NCBI GenBank assembly: GCA_934370925.1
Contig: CAKRNG010000007.1
Span: 22,793 to 86,792, forward strand
Length of the DNA: 64,000 nt
Source of the DNA: an uncultured Lacticaseibacillus sp.
GTDB taxonomy: Bacteria; Bacillota; Bacilli; Lactobacillales; Lactobacillaceae
Direction of reading: 5' to 3'
Shown in pieces: positions 63,791 to 64,000 of the stretch (positions are counted from its first letter, which is position 1; every line of letters starts with the position of its first letter). Made by a program: the position numbers and the translations under genes. The notes below the pieces were generated by a model. The model ran no database searches. It saw only the letters and a list, made by a program, of their open reading frames with translations, and was not told where the DNA came from.

Positions 63791-64000
63791 GTGCGCCATA
63801 AGTCCAAGGCACACGAACGTTACATCCTAGTCGAGCTACGTGCCCCAGAAGTCTGCGCTTAACCCAGAATCGATTGCGGTGGAAGCCCACCACCTCCATC
63901 GCTTCTATGTTAATGCTCAGCTGCTGACCAGGGCACTCTGCTCTGTTTCTAGTCGAGCTACGTGCCCCAGAAGTCTGCGCTTAACCCAGAATCGATTGCG
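63791..64000 (-). repeat. B-type hairpin with tail, plus start of a second unit (reverse, runs off window)
   Basis: GTGCGCCATAAGTCCAAGGCAC tail, TAGTCGAGCTACGTGCCCC, B hairpin to about 63945, then a second TAGTCGAGCTACGTGCCCC unit begins at about 63952. Tandem B units thus occur here as at 36.4 kb. Confidence 0.8.

Overview
The window reads as chromosome of a low-GC-phylum Gram-positive bacterium of the Lactobacillaceae with fairly balanced base composition (close to half G+C by eye). Evidence: strong AGGAGG-type ribosome sites, many TTG and GTG starts, a 316-residue thymidylate synthase of the Lactobacillus casei type (catalytic Cys at 198), the neighbourhoods metG-tatD-rnmV-ksgA-veg-ispE-purR-glmU-prs and rpoE-pyrG-murA-rpmE2, and AdcR/ZitR-type zinc boxes. 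No rRNA, tRNA, transposase, phage gene or CRISPR array was recognised. I cannot name the species.

Layout. 1-5.0 kb: end of an alpha-carbonic anhydrase, an unknown membrane protein, a MATE pump, thyA-folA. 5.5-8.2 kb: a two-gene exopolysaccharide unit, a degenerate EAL domain joined to a PgaD-like membrane domain plus a PgaC/IcaA-like glycosyltransferase. 8.3-13.0 kb: polyphosphate operon ppx-ppk-ppx. 13.0-15.4 kb: an AT-richer regulatory locus with two overlapping Rgg/MutR-type regulators, a large perfect palindrome, a candidate 12-residue peptide gene facing the other way and a candidate antisense RNA. 16-30 kb: accessory genes (DUF1002 secreted protein, MFS pumps, LytTR/LiaF-like pair, tandem HExxH-type paralogues, TMEM175-like channel, Nudix, DUF72, ThrE-like exporter, PadR regulator with a DHA2 pump). 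30-43.6 kb: conserved housekeeping genes. 43.8-49 kb: frameshifted surface protein, mscL, YdcF-like protein, Nudix, HD phosphohydrolase. 49.6-64 kb: rpoE, pyrG with an attenuator, murA, rpmE2, murF, cshA, pepF and a zinc-regulated metal-binding protein.

The most unusual feature of the window is its intergenic DNA. At least three families of structured, repeated elements (called AB, C and D here) occupy most long gaps. Copies share loops and flanks, while the paired stems differ between copies with compensating changes on both arms. Many intrinsic terminators look like relatives of one hairpin. The best candidates for something undescribed are the Rgg/peptide/antisense-RNA locus at 13.2-15.4 kb and these variable-stem, constant-frame elements. 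Other points worth a look are the EAL-PgaD fusion, a MurA with Asp in place of the catalytic Cys, and a structured leader before glmU. All family names come from reading motifs by eye; no searches were run.
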